Shown here in pieces: positions 7,954-16,182 of a stretch of 64,000 nt of DNA. The stretch's first letter is position 1, and every line of letters begins with the position of its first letter. Source of the stretch: Pseudomonas sp. 30_B (GTDB taxonomy: Bacteria > Pseudomonadota > Gammaproteobacteria > Pseudomonadales > Pseudomonadaceae); assembly GCF_017491605.1 (NCBI RefSeq), contig NZ_JAFGYY010000009.1, forward strand, positions 62,001 to 126,000. The letters are read 5' to 3'. The translations under genes and the position numbers were made by a program. Below the pieces are notes generated by a model, which was given only the letters and a program-made list of their open reading frames with translations, ran no database searches and was not told where the DNA came from.

Positions 7954-9381
7954 ATGAGTGCACCCAGTGTGAAAGGCGCCAATGGCGATCTGGTGCAGGG
8001 CTTCAAGCCCCGCCACGTAACCATGCTCTCCATCGCGGGAATCATCGGCGCAGGGTTGTTCGTGGGCTCCGGTCACGCGATTGCCGCCGCCGGACCCGCC
8101 GCCATAGTGGCCTACGCCCTCTCCGGGCTGCTGGTGGTACTGGTGATGCGCATGCTGGGGGAAATGGCCGTGGCCAGCCCCGACACCGGCTCCTTCTCCG
8201 CCTACGCCGACCAGGCCATCGGCCGCTGGGCCGGCTTCACCATCGGCTGGCTGTACTGGTGGTTCTGGGTGCTGGTCATCCCCATCGAAGCCATCGCCGC
8301 CGGGGTGATCCTCAACACCTGGTTCCCGCAGGTCGAGACCTGGGTATTCGCCCTGTCGATGACCCTGCTGCTGACCCTCACCAACCTGTTCAGCGTCGCC
8401 AAGTACGGCGAGTTCGAATTCTGGTTCGCCATGCTCAAGGTCGCCGCCATCATCCTGTTCATCGGCCTGAGCGTGGCGGCCCTGCTCGGCCTGCTGCCCG
8501 GCCACGAGGTCAGCGGCCTGCAGAGGATCATGGGCGAACACGGCGGCTTCATGCCCAACGGCTGGACGGCCATCTTCAGCGCGCTGATCACCACCCTGTT
8601 CAGCTTCATCGGCACCGAGGCGGTGACCATCGCCGCCGCCGAATCCAGCGACCCCAGCCGCAACATCGCCAAGGCCACCCGCTCGGTGATCTGGCGCATC
8701 AGCGTGTTCTACCTGCTGTCGATCCTGGTGATCATCTCCGTGGTACCGTGGGACGACCCGCGCCTGGTCGAACTGGGCTCCTACCAGCGCGCCCTGGAAC
8801 TGATGAACATCCCCCACGCCAAGCTGATGATGGACCTGGTGGTGCTGGTCGCGGTCGCCAGCTGCCTGAACTCCTCGGTCTACATCGCCTCGCGGATGAT
8901 CTACTCGCTGAGCCGCCGCAACGACGCGCCGGCCTTCATCCAGCGCACCTCGGCGGCCGGCGTGCCGCGCGCGGCGGTGATCGCCAGCACCCTGATCGGC
9001 ATGGGTACCACCCTGCTGAACTTCTTCGCCCCGGGCCGCCTGTTCGACTTCCTGCTCGCCAGCTCCGGCTCCATCGCCCTGCTCGTCTACCTGGCCATCG
9101 CCGTGTCGCAGCTGCGCATGCGCGGCATCCTGCGTCGCCGCGGCCAACTGCCGGTATTCCGCATGTGGCTGTTCCCCTGGCTGACCTGGCTGGTGATTGG
9201 CCTGATCAGCCTGATCCTCACGGTGATGTTCATCATGCCCTCGCACCGCGTGGAAGTCGGTTCTACTCTGGCGTTGACCGTGGTGATCATTCTGCTCAGC
9301 CAGACCAGCCGGCGCACGGCGGGCCACGGCGAGCCGCAAGCGGCACTCGGCCAGCGCGCCGCGACCGGCGCGGGCAACTGA
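7954..9381 (+). CDS. APC-family amino acid / amine permease
   Basis: Twelve-helix permease of 475 residues in the amino acid-polyamine-organocation superfamily, nearest to the GABA/aromatic amino acid permease branch. The first helix carries the substrate-binding IAGIIGAGLFVGSG motif; FSFIGTEAVTIAAAESSDPSRNIAKA at about residues 218-243 is the conserved loop after helix 6. A positively charged tail follows the last helix. It lies between the aldehyde dehydrogenase and an AraC regulator on the same strand, so uptake of the amine or amino acid that feeds this pathway is the natural guess. The substrate is not decided by sequence. Confidence 0.85.
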   Translation: MSAPSVKGANGDLVQGFKPRHVTMLSIAGIIGAGLFVGSGHAIAAAGPAAIVAYALSGLLVVLVMRMLGEMAVASPDTGSFSAYADQAIGRWAGFTIGWLYWWFWVLVIPIEAIAAGVILNTWFPQVETWVFALSMTLLLTLTNLFSVAKYGEFEFWFAMLKVAAIILFIGLSVAALLGLLPGHEVSGLQRIMGEHGGFMPNGWTAIFSALITTLFSFIGTEAVTIAAAESSDPSRNIAKATRSVIWRISVFYLLSILVIISVVPWDDPRLVELGSYQRALELMNIPHAKLMMDLVVLVAVASCLNSSVYIASRMIYSLSRRNDAPAFIQRTSAAGVPRAAVIASTLIGMGTTLLNFFAPGRLFDFLLASSGSIALLVYLAIAVSQLRMRGILRRRGQLPVFRMWLFPWLTWLVIGLISLILTVMFIMPSHRVEVGSTLALTVVIILLSQTSRRTAGHGEPQAALGQRAATGAGN

Positions 9382-9430
9382 TACGGACATGACGCGTCGC
9401 AGCGACGGCATCTGACGAACGAGGTGGCGA

Positions 9431-10459
9431 TTGGTCGAACGGCGGCAATTCAGTGGTGCCATGCAGGGACGCAACCTGCGCTTCATCGGCGAGCAACAGA
9501 AGGAGCCCACCCGCCAGGCGCGGGTGGGCTTTCTATTGCTCGAACACTTTTCCCTGCCGGCCTTCACCCAGGCGCTGGATACCCTGGTCACCGCCAACCT
9601 GATCCGCGCCGAAACCTTCGCCACCCAGACCTTCAGCCTCGACGGCGAATCGGTCACCAGCGACCTCGGCCTGGTGATCTGTCCCGGCGCGATGCTGACC
9701 TCCGCGCAACTCGCCGAGCTGGACCTGCTGGTGGTCTGCGGCGGCCTGCGCACACCGTTGCGGGCAACGCCGGAACTGACCCGCCTGCTGCAGATCGCCG
9801 CCGACAAGGGCGTCACCCTGGCCGGCCTGTGGAATGGCGCCTGGTTCCTCGGCCAGGCAGGGCTGCTGGACGGCTACCGCAGCGCCATCCACCCCGAACA
9901 CCGCGCGGCCCTGGCGGAGATCGCCCGGCACAGCGAAGTCACCAGCGAAAGCTACCAGCTCGACCGCGACCGCCTCACCGCCGCCAGCCCCACCGGCGCC
10001 TTCAACCTGGTGCTGGAGTGGATCAACGCGCGCCATGGCCGCGAACTGGTGGATGCCATCGTCGACATCCTCGCCTTCGAGGAGTCGCGCTTCCGCCGCA
10101 CCCGCCCTGCCCTGCACGAAAAGCTCAGCGAGCCGCTGCGCGAGGCGATAAACCTGATGAGTGCGAACATCGAGGAACCGCTCAGCCAGGACCAGCTCTC
10201 GCAGTACGTGGGGCGATCCAAGCGGCAGATCGAGCGGCTGTTCCAGGAGCAACTGGGGACCACGCCGGTGCGCTATTACCTGGAGCTGCGCATCACCGAG
10301 AGCCGGCGCCTGCTGCAGCATTCCAACCTGCCGATGTACGAGGTGGCCCTGGCCTGCGGCTTCGTCTCGCCCAGCCATTTCAGCAAGTGCTACACCTCGT
10401 TCTACGGCTACTCGCCGTCCAAGGAAGTGCGCTACGGGAATGTGAAATCGGCCAAGTGA
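9431..10459 (+). CDS. AraC-family regulator with DJ-1/PfpI-like N-terminal domain
   Basis: Transcription factor of 342 residues. The N-terminal half (about 30-200) is a glutamine-amidotransferase-like DJ-1/PfpI fold, seen in VGFLLLEHFSLPAFTQALD, LVVCGG and AGLWNGAWFLGQAGLLDG; the nucleophile cysteine of active enzymes is not evident, as usual for ligand-sensing members such as GbdR and ArgR. The C-terminal half (about 235-335) has the two AraC helix-turn-helix motifs, including YEVALACGFVSPSHFSKCYTSFYG. TTG 9431 has GAGGTGG just upstream; ATG 9461 is an alternative start. It follows the permease by 49 bp on the same strand. Control of nearby amine or amino acid genes is inferred. Confidence 0.8.
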   Translation: MVERRQFSGAMQGRNLRFIGEQQKEPTRQARVGFLLLEHFSLPAFTQALDTLVTANLIRAETFATQTFSLDGESVTSDLGLVICPGAMLTSAQLAELDLLVVCGGLRTPLRATPELTRLLQIAADKGVTLAGLWNGAWFLGQAGLLDGYRSAIHPEHRAALAEIARHSEVTSESYQLDRDRLTAASPTGAFNLVLEWINARHGRELVDAIVDILAFEESRFRRTRPALHEKLSEPLREAINLMSANIEEPLSQDQLSQYVGRSKRQIERLFQEQLGTTPVRYYLELRITESRRLLQHSNLPMYEVALACGFVSPSHFSKCYTSFYGYSPSKEVRYGNVKSAK

Positions 10460-10535
10460 GCGAGAGAGACACGGGAGGATGGGCTCTCGTAGGAGCCACT
10501 GTCTTGTCCCGGACTAAATCCGTGCCTGTGCTTCC

Positions 10536-10654
10536 CCCTCACCCCAACCCTCTCCCTCAGGGAGAGGGGGCAGATCGTGCCGGCTGAGACCGAGATTTCC
10601 TCCTGCACCGAACAGTCCCCTCTCCCGCTTGCGGGAGAGGGTTAGGGTGAGGGG
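10536..10654. repeat. CCCTCACCC...GGGTGAGGG inverted repeat
   Basis: Second copy of the family described at 5580. Ends CCCTCACCCCAACCCTCTCCC and GGGAGAGGGTTAGGGTGAGGG, with inner TGCACCGAACAGTCCCC close to the 43920 copy (TGCACCGAACGGTCCCC), so these two copies are closest relatives. Confidence 0.8.
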
Positions 10655-10665
10655 CTCTTGATCTC

Positions 10666-10734
10666 GTAGGAGCGGAGCTTCTCCGCGATGCTCTTCTGCA
10701 AGGCCGCCTCTTCGCGGACAAGGTCCGCTCCTAC
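10666..10734. repeat. GTAGGAGC palindromic repeat, GGAGCTTCTCC inner type
   Basis: Near-duplicate of the 5487 copy, again 11-12 bp from one end of a CCCTCACCC element, so the two repeat families can travel or persist as a pair. Confidence 0.8.
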
Positions 10735-10775
10735 GAAAGCGAATCGGTGCTCCGGTCCACCAGAAGGAACACCCT

Positions 10776-10821
10776 GTAGGAGCGCGCCATGCGCGCGATC
10801 GCGGGCATGGCCCGCTCCTAC
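10776..10821. repeat. GTAGGAGC repeat, short CGCGCCATGCGCG type
   Basis: 46 bp: GTAGGAGC, hairpin GCGCGCCATGCGCGC, GATC, hairpin GCGGGCATGGCCCGC, then CTCCTAC. The same compact form recurs at 15101, 22376, 23019, 44765 and 60339. Confidence 0.85.
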
Positions 10822-10888
10822 GGGATCACGCCGGCGCCCCATGAGCGGACTCCGGCCGCGATCCGCCGGCAAGGCCGGTGCAGGATCG

Positions 10889-10974
10889 GTTCGCGAGCAA
10901 GCTCGCTCCTACGAAGAGCTGGCGCGGCACACCCAGCAGGACCGAGGGGGACGCCCAGTCCTTGCTCGCGAACC
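10889..10974. repeat. Two half-elements of the GTAGGAGC family, one with GAGGGGGACGCC
   Basis: A right half GTTCGCGAGCAAGCTCGCTCCTAC (positions 10889-10912) is followed 25 bp later by AGGACCGAGGGGGACGCC...CTTGCTCGCGAACC. The second half belongs to the variant whose normal stem is replaced by a GGGGGACGCC string (also 35316, 44153, 59761). Confidence 0.6.
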
Positions 10975-11032
10975 ATTGCCCATCAATGCACCTGGCCATC
11001 GACAACGCGGCGCCAACGCCTTCCGACCACAT

Positions 11033-11066
11033 AAAAAAAACCGCGCCCCCTTCGGAGCGCGGTTTT
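11033..11066 (-). terminator. Rho-independent terminator of the amidase gene
   Basis: Read on the minus strand, AAAACCGCGC and GCGCGGTTTT pair around CCCCTTCGGA, followed by a run of T. It lies 27 bp beyond the amidase stop. Confidence 0.85.
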
Positions 11067-11092
11067 CTGTCTTGCGTGAAGCAACGAACCAA

Positions 11093-12787
11093 TCAGCTCA
11101 GCGGCGGCGTGCTCGGCGGCACCATGCGCCGGGAGCCGGTAGCCTCGAAGGCCGCGGCGAAGCGCAGCAGCGCGGAGTCGTCATAGGCGCGACCGGCGAA
11201 GGTCAGGCCCACCGGCATGCCGATGTCGGCCATCACGCCCATCGGCACGGTGACGGTCGGTACACCCAGGTGACGGATCGCCAGGTTGCCGTTGGCCACC
11301 CAGATGCCGTTGCTCCAGGCAATGTCGGCCGATTCCGGGTTCACGTCGGCGTCCGCCGGGCCCACGTCGGCCACGGTCGGGAACAGCACGGCGTCCAGCT
11401 TCAGGCCGTCCATCCAGTCTTCCAGGTCCAGCTTGCGGGTCTTTTCCAGGCCGCGCAGGCCGTCCGGCAGGGTCTCGATCTGGTCCCAGGTCTTCAGGCC
11501 GCGCTTGGCCATGTTGACGTACTCGTCCATGCCCGCAACCAGGTCGTCCTCACGGTTCGGCAGGGTGCCGGGGTCGTGTGGGAAGATCTTCGGACCGTCG
11601 GCGTCGGCCAGCTTGTTCAGCTTGGGATCGCCATTGGCACGGAGGAAATCGTCGAAGGCCCAGCCGGAGAGTTCCCACAGCTCATCGTGAAGGAATTCCG
11701 GCGAGACAATGCCGCGGTTGAACACGGTCGGCGCACCGGGACGGTCGCCCTCGCAGTTGGAGACCAGCGGGAAGTCCACTTCGATGACTTCGGCGCCGGC
11801 GGCTTCCAGGGCCTTGCGGGCCTGTTCCCAGAGGTCGATGACCGAGGCGCGGGTGTTGATGCGCTGGCCGGTCGGACCGCCGATGCCGGGCTTCTCGCTG
11901 GTGCCGGCCAGTTCGTCCTTGTTGATGTACATGCGCGGCACGCCCAGGCGCTTGCCCTTCAGGGCTTCAGGGCCAGCGGCGAGGTCCAGGTAGGACGCCG
12001 GGCGGACTTCGGAAACGGCGGGGATCGGCACCCACGGCTGCAGGCGCCACAGGTCGCCGCGCTTGTCGGCGTCTTCGGCGACCACCACGTCGAGCACTTC
12101 CAGCAGGTCGGCCATGGTGCGCGCATAAGGCACCACCACGTCCATGGTCGGGGTCAGCGGCCAGTTGCCGCGCACCGAGATCACGCCACGGGACGGGGTG
12201 TAGGCGCACAGGCCGTTGTTCGAGGCCGGGCCACGACCGCTGGACCAGGTTTCTTCCGCCAGGCCGAAGGCCGAGAAGCTCGCGGCGGTCGCGGTGCCGG
12301 CACCGTTGGAGGAACCGGAGGCGAAGGGCGCGGTGAGGAACTTGCGGTTGTACGGGCTTTCCGCGCGGCCGTAGACGCCGCGCTGCATGCCGCCGTTGGC
12401 CATGGGCGGCATGTTGGTCTTGCCCAGGCAGATGGCGCCAGCGGCGCGCAGGCGCTCGATGGTGAAGGCATCGCGGTAGGCGATCAGGTCCTTGAAGGCC
12501 GGGCTGCCGGAGGCGGCGGTCAGGCCCTTCACTAGGTAGCTGTCCTTGGCGGTGTAGGGAATGCCGTCCAGCGGGCCGAGGGTTTCGCCACGGGCGCGGC
12601 GCGCGTCGGAGGCTTCGGCTTCCTTCAGGGCCTCGGGATTGCGCACGACCACGGCATTGAGCCTGGTCGGGCCATCGTAGGCATCGATGCGCGCGAGGTA
12701 GGCCTTGACCAGTTCGACCGCGGTGGTGCGGCCCGACTCCAGGGCTTCACGCAGCTGCGCAATGGAAACTTCGGTTACCTCGATCAT
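11093..12787 (-). CDS. Amidase signature family hydrolase
   Basis: Hydrolase of 564 residues in the amidase signature family, which cleaves amide bonds with a Ser-cisSer-Lys triad. The lysine is in GIPYTAKDSYLVKG (about residue 93), and the glycine-serine loop is FASGSSNGAGTATAASFSAFG. The stretch that normally reads GTDTGGSIR is divergent here, EETWSSGRGPASNNG, with serines that can still supply the cis-serine. The ATG at 12787 is chosen for the GGTGAAAG upstream and the usual start of the family (VTEVSIAQLREALESG). It is flanked by terminators and not in an operon. The substrate is unknown; the length, with an insertion in the C-terminal half, is near the larger members. Confidence 0.85.
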   Translation of the reverse strand: MIEVTEVSIAQLREALESGRTTAVELVKAYLARIDAYDGPTRLNAVVVRNPEALKEAEASDARRARGETLGPLDGIPYTAKDSYLVKGLTAASGSPAFKDLIAYRDAFTIERLRAAGAICLGKTNMPPMANGGMQRGVYGRAESPYNRKFLTAPFASGSSNGAGTATAASFSAFGLAEETWSSGRGPASNNGLCAYTPSRGVISVRGNWPLTPTMDVVVPYARTMADLLEVLDVVVAEDADKRGDLWRLQPWVPIPAVSEVRPASYLDLAAGPEALKGKRLGVPRMYINKDELAGTSEKPGIGGPTGQRINTRASVIDLWEQARKALEAAGAEVIEVDFPLVSNCEGDRPGAPTVFNRGIVSPEFLHDELWELSGWAFDDFLRANGDPKLNKLADADGPKIFPHDPGTLPNREDDLVAGMDEYVNMAKRGLKTWDQIETLPDGLRGLEKTRKLDLEDWMDGLKLDAVLFPTVADVGPADADVNPESADIAWSNGIWVANGNLAIRHLGVPTVTVPMGVMADIGMPVGLTFAGRAYDDSALLRFAAAFEATGSRRMVPPSTPPLS

Positions 12788-13048
12788 GCTTTCACCGTCG
12801 GCTGAAGGTTGGTGGGAAGGGACAGGTCTGCGTCGCGAAGGACCCAGACGTCGCAAGTCAGAAAATGCGTGTTCATCTCTATTCTCTTGTACTTCTGTTA
12901 CGCGACGGGAGTGAGTGTACCGTCGGCCGGCGGCGTCCATCAGTCACCCGGAGGGCAGACCGGGAGCTGAAGTATGGCAAGTAAGGCGAATAAGGCCGCC
13001 AGGGCGCACACACTGGCACGTCCGATCAGAATACACAACACGCGTAAA

Positions 13049-13086
13049 TTAAAAAAAACGCCCGCCGACTGGGGAATCGGCGGGCG
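13049..13086 (-). terminator. Rho-independent terminator of the outer-membrane protein gene
   Basis: CGCCCGCCGA / TCGGCGGGCG stem (13059-13068 with 13077-13086), with an eight-T run on the minus strand. It lies 73 bp past the stop of the gene at 13160. Confidence 0.85.
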
Positions 13087-13159
13087 AATGGGCGCCTGGG
13101 GGTCGCCCGATGGAATAGAGATCAGCGCATCGCCAAGCCGAGCGCTGTTGGGGGGAGGA

Positions 13160-13663
13160 TCAGAAGCGGAAGTAGGCCGACAGGGTGGTCTGGTCGAGGT
13201 CGACGTCGCCGACCTTCAGGAACTCCTGCTCCAGGCGCACGCCCAGGCCGCCCAGCACATCCATTTCCGCGCCATAGCCGTAGAGGGTGTCCAGGTCCTC
13301 GGAGTTGCCGGTCACGTCATCGTCATCGGAGCGCCAGCCGTGCACACCAGCGGTACCGAACAGGCGAATGCGCTCGCCAACCGGGACGCCAAAGCGCACG
13401 TTGGCCTGTACCGACTGGCCCTCGAACTTCTTGTCGCCGTCGCTCATCTCGCCGAAATCGACGACCGCGCCTTCGAAAGCCAGGTAATTGTTCAGGCGAT
13501 AGCCCGCATAGAATTTGTAGCTGTTGTCCTTGTCGTCGAAGCGCGACTCGTCGATCTCGCCCTGCGTGACACCGCCACCCACGTACAGGCCTCTGTCATC
13601 GGCAAACGCCAGCACCGGGGCCGACAGCAGGAACAGGGTGGAAATCACTTTTGCGACACGCAT
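13160..13663 (-). CDS. Small outer-membrane beta-barrel protein
   Basis: 167 residues. Residues 1-21 form a signal peptide (FLLSAPVLAFA, cleavage before DDR). The mature part alternates short amphipathic strands ending in aromatic residues, such as GLYVGGGV, YKFYAGYRLN, VQANVRFGVPV and the terminal TLSAYFRF, which ends in phenylalanine as barrel assembly requires. This is the pattern of 8-stranded OmpA/OmpX/OprG-like proteins. AGGAG lies five bases before the ATG at 13663. It stands alone between a terminator and a long leader region. Role unknown; adhesion, stress or small-molecule passage are all possible. Confidence 0.75.
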   Translation of the reverse strand: MRVAKVISTLFLLSAPVLAFADDRGLYVGGGVTQGEIDESRFDDKDNSYKFYAGYRLNNYLAFEGAVVDFGEMSDGDKKFEGQSVQANVRFGVPVGERIRLFGTAGVHGWRSDDDDVTGNSEDLDTLYGYGAEMDVLGGLGVRLEQEFLKVGDVDLDQTTLSAYFRF

Positions 13664-14148
13664 GAAAACTCCTTTCCGATGACAACCACTGCCACCGTAC
13701 AAACTTGAAATGAATTGGATTCGGACAGGCGCCGTTCCCCGAATGGAAACCGCGCACTTATCGCCAGATGGCGGAACGAATGAATAAGCGGAAGAACATC
13801 GAACCCGTTTGAATCACCCTCTCTATCCGGAACACAAGGCGGGGGCAATTAAATCCAACGAGGTATCGGGCTGGCTATCGTAGGTTCTCGATAGTCGGGA
13901 AATGGCCTTGCGAACATGGAAAAATGCCGGCCTGCAAGGCTCCGAGGCCGACGACGAACAAAACGGATCAGTCATCGCGAATTCTTTGAGCGAAACTTTC
14001 GCTCAAAGAATTCGGGCAAACTTCAACCGCCATGGAGTTGAGTTGCAGCTTTATTGCTGAATGAAGATTGAAATAGCGCAGACAATATTTCGAACGTGTT
14101 CGCCAATAATATGCCTTGCATCAAGCGGATATAAGCGAGCGCACTCGG
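13664..14148. other. Gene-free region with palindromes upstream of the barrel gene
   Basis: 485 bp with AT content above the surroundings. It contains CTATCG-N8-CGATAG at 13875-13894 and the perfect 35-bp palindrome at 13979-14013. No protein-coding potential was recognised. Confidence 0.5.
13979..14013. promoter_or_regulatory. Perfect 35-bp palindrome
   Basis: GAATTCTTTGAGCGAAA, a single central C, then its exact reverse complement. Arms of 17 bp without any mismatch. There is no T run on either side, so it is not a standard terminator. It lies 316 bp upstream of the barrel gene and 136 bp past the stop of the B3/B4-domain gene. An operator or a cruciform-forming site is possible. Confidence 0.6.
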
Positions 14149-14847
14149 TCAGTCGACCACGCCTGCGCCCACCCACCTCAATTCCGCTTTCATGCCGGGC
14201 ATCATTCGCTGCAACCCGTCAATCAGTTGATCCCCCGCCTCCCGCAGCGCCTCCAGCGGCATTTCCGGCAGGCTTTCGAGGATGAACCACATCCGCTGCG
14301 CCTCGGCGTCCAGGCGGGTGCGCACACCCTGACGCCAGTTCCAGCGGCGACAGGTGACGCCCACCTCGTCGCGCCAGATCACCTCGCCGGCCTCGGGCGA
14401 TTCGTGGGCCGGCACACCCTCCTTCATCGTGTCGAACATTTCGCTGCCGTCGGCGACGACCAGCCTCGGCGTGCCGGCGTAGGCCGCCAGGTTCTCGCCA
14501 CCGACCGGGATGGCGAAGCGCAGGCTCACCGCGTTGTACAGGTCCACCACCGGGTCGATGCTCGGCAGGCTGCCGTCGCGCAGCACGCGCTTGCGCAGGG
14601 CCAGTGCCGAGCAAGGTGTGCGCTGGGGCTTGGCGCCGAAACGGCGGAACACCTCGCCCCAGGCCTCCAGGTGCGCCTCCGCCCAGGCCGGCGCGTCCGC
14701 CGCCAGCTCCTGGCAGGCGCGCTGCAGCGCCGCTTCGGCCACTTCCGGATGGGTGATCGGAGCGGCCTCCACCGTGATGCTCAGGGCGCGAAAGCCCGGT
14801 GCGATATCGGTGATGGCGGAGTCGATGATGGGAGTGACCGGTTGCAT
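14149..14847 (-). CDS. B3/B4 tRNA-binding-domain protein
   Basis: 232 residues resembling the free-standing B3/B4 domain of phenylalanyl-tRNA synthetase beta chains. Stretches such as SIDPVVDLYNAVSLRFAIPVGGEN, RLVVADGSE and GEVIWRDEVGVTCRRWNWRQG match this family, in which the domain may bind or edit amino acids or mischarged tRNA. No catalytic triad is assigned. The ATG at 14847 has AGGA seven bases upstream. Its neighbours are unrelated, so the role cannot be inferred from context. Confidence 0.7.
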   Translation of the reverse strand: MQPVTPIIDSAITDIAPGFRALSITVEAAPITHPEVAEAALQRACQELAADAPAWAEAHLEAWGEVFRRFGAKPQRTPCSALALRKRVLRDGSLPSIDPVVDLYNAVSLRFAIPVGGENLAAYAGTPRLVVADGSEMFDTMKEGVPAHESPEAGEVIWRDEVGVTCRRWNWRQGVRTRLDAEAQRMWFILESLPEMPLEALREAGDQLIDGLQRMMPGMKAELRWVGAGVVD

Positions 14848-15100
14848 GGCGGGGTCCTTGGTTGGGTGTTGCAGGGCTCGTCCGGGCATTTCTAACACCG
14901 GGCTTCCCGCTGCTGCCATGAAACCTCCGAATGAATGATTAGTCCTGCTTATGAGGCCCGGTAAAAATCAGGAGCGCTAATGGCGTCGAACCGGGCTTCA
15001 GAAGGCCTGTACTCCAACCGCACGAAACTTGCGCAACATGGCCAGCTGGGGCGAACGAGTCAGTCCGATTCAAGTCGTGGGGCCGACGCCGATCCCCACC

Positions 15101-15146
15101 GTAGGAGCGCGCCATGCGCGCGATCGCGGGCATGGCCCGCTCCTAC
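15101..15146. repeat. GTAGGAGC repeat, short CGCGCCATGCGCG type
   Basis: Identical in design to 10776-10821. It stands 17 bp before the structured long repeat. Confidence 0.85.
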
Positions 15147-15162
15147 AGGAGTTCCACTCATT

Positions 15163-15490
15163 GCTCTGGCTTTCGCTTTGAGGATTTCCAGAGAAACGTC
15201 CGCACGCGCCGGAGCGCCCCTTCAGGAGGCCGAGTGAAATCGGAGTTTCAGGGGTTGAGCGGCATGGATGCCGCGAGAGCGTCGTTGGGCCATGGATGGC
15301 CCGTCGACGCGGGCCCCTGAAACTTCGATGGAGCGAGGGAAGTCCCGCGAAGCGGGACCCGGATGATGGGGCAGAGACTTTTGCCTACTTTGCGTCGTTT
15401 GGCAAAGTAGGTCGCCCGAGGGGGCGAAACAAAATCTCACAGCACACGCCGAAGCGGCGCAGAAATGCCCAACCCCAAGCATCGCGGACA
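15163..15490 (+). repeat. Long structured repeat, copy 1
   Basis: About 330 bp, roughly 85% identical by eye to 59963-60300. Predicted helices: H1 AGTTTCAGGGG (15244-15254) with CCCCTGAAACT (15314-15324), enclosing H2 GCGGCA-TGGA-TGCCGC (15259-15274) and H3 CGTCG...CGACG around GGGCCA-TGGA-TGGCCC (15280-15309); then H4 GTCCCGC-GAA-GCGGGAC (15342-15358), H5 CCTACTTTG...CAAAGTAGG (15384-15411) and H6 CGCCC-GAGG-GGGCG (15413-15426). H3, H4 and H5 differ from copy 2 by paired changes that keep the pairing. It shows no open frame with protein-like content. It could be a structured RNA or a folded mobile element. Confidence 0.75.
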
Positions 15491-15635
15491 AAGTCCGCTC
15501 CTACCTTCCGCGTTCGCGGGGATTACGTGTGCGGGGACGATACCTTGCACCGTCACTCCCGCGAACGCGGGACAGCGCTTGCGCTGAACGCACTTCAGTG
15601 CGGCCCGAAGGGTAAGCGCAGCGAATAGCCCAAAA

Positions 15636-15676
15636 GACAGTTGCTCCTACAAGGGCAGCCTGTAGGAGCAACTGTC
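15636..15676. repeat. 41-bp inverted repeat
   Basis: GACAGTTGCTCCTAC, 11-base spacer AAGGGCAGCCT, then GTAGGAGCAACTGTC. The GTAGGAGC ends point outward-in compared with normal members of the family, so this looks like two half-elements joined head to head. Related lone ends are near 5727 and 10490. Confidence 0.7.
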
Positions 15677-15970
15677 TTCTTCTGGGAGAGAGTTAGGGTG
15701 AGGGCCAGCCCGAGCGCGGATATATCTCGTAGCAGCGAGCCATGTCTGCGGGAGAACCGGCACAGATACGTCATGGACGCAGTCCGCTGGCACGAAGAGT
15801 CGGCCGATGGGATCGGCACGGCTATCAGCGCGGGCCTGGCCGCTCCTTCAGGACACCCATTCCTTCGCTTCTCCGTGATGGAAAGCGAACGACGCACGTA
15901 CTGGGCAGGCCCTCGCCAGCGCCCGGAAACAGCAGCCTGTATGCCAGATCACGCTATCCGCCTCGATCAT

Positions 15971-15990
15971 TGGATACAAAATAATATCCA
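15971..15990. promoter_or_regulatory. TGGATA-N8-TATCCA dyad
   Basis: Perfect 6-bp arms about 190 bp upstream of the NCS2 permease start. A second symmetric string, TGTATACA at 16106-16113, lies nearer the gene and resembles the operators of some GntR-type regulators. Operator function is inferred only from symmetry and position. Confidence 0.35.
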
Positions 15991-16182
15991 CATCGTGTAC
16001 AGCATAAGCAATACCATCGACCGTCCGGAATCCCCGTTCCAGAGCCTCTCGCAATTCTCCATCGTGTAACCGATCGGTCAGTTTTCGGACCACCGGACAA
16101 AAACATGTATACAAACTAGTAGATATTTCCCATGGATTTTGTCTACAGTGGCTCCACAACAAAAACAAGCGAGTCCTCAGTC

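Larger units (their letters stand above)
14848..16182. other. 1.3-kb repeat-filled gap before the NCS2 permease
   Basis: No credible gene. Order: a short GTAGGAGC element (15101-15146), the structured ~330-bp repeat (15163-15490), a GTAGGAGC half-element (15481-15504), a 41-bp inverted repeat (15636-15676), an end of the CCCTCACCC family (15680-15704), then an AT-richer promoter region with the TGGATA-N8-TATCCA and TGTATACA symmetries. Confidence 0.7.

Noticed and set aside
5968-9816. A 1282-codon open frame on the minus strand opposite the aldehyde dehydrogenase and permease genes.
   Set aside because: It runs antisense to two well-supported genes, is low in complexity (His/Gly/Gln/Val rich), and is what GC-rich codon bias produces on the opposite strand.
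9431-10459. Naming the AraC gene qhpR or peaR.
   Set aside because: The DJ-1-like N-terminus is a feature of several amino acid/betaine regulators, and sigma54 promoters point to the AcoR-type protein instead. No symbol was given.
13979-14013. The 35-bp palindrome as a Rho-independent terminator.
   Set aside because: No T run on either side and AT-rich arms; kept as an unexplained palindrome.
15848-16168. A 106-codon minus-strand frame before the NCS2 permease (with LTDRLHDGELREALERGF and DVDIILYPMIEADS).
   Set aside because: Reads slightly protein-like, but codon third positions are not GC-rich like true genes here, it covers the permease promoter region, and no family was recognised. Left out as a gene.
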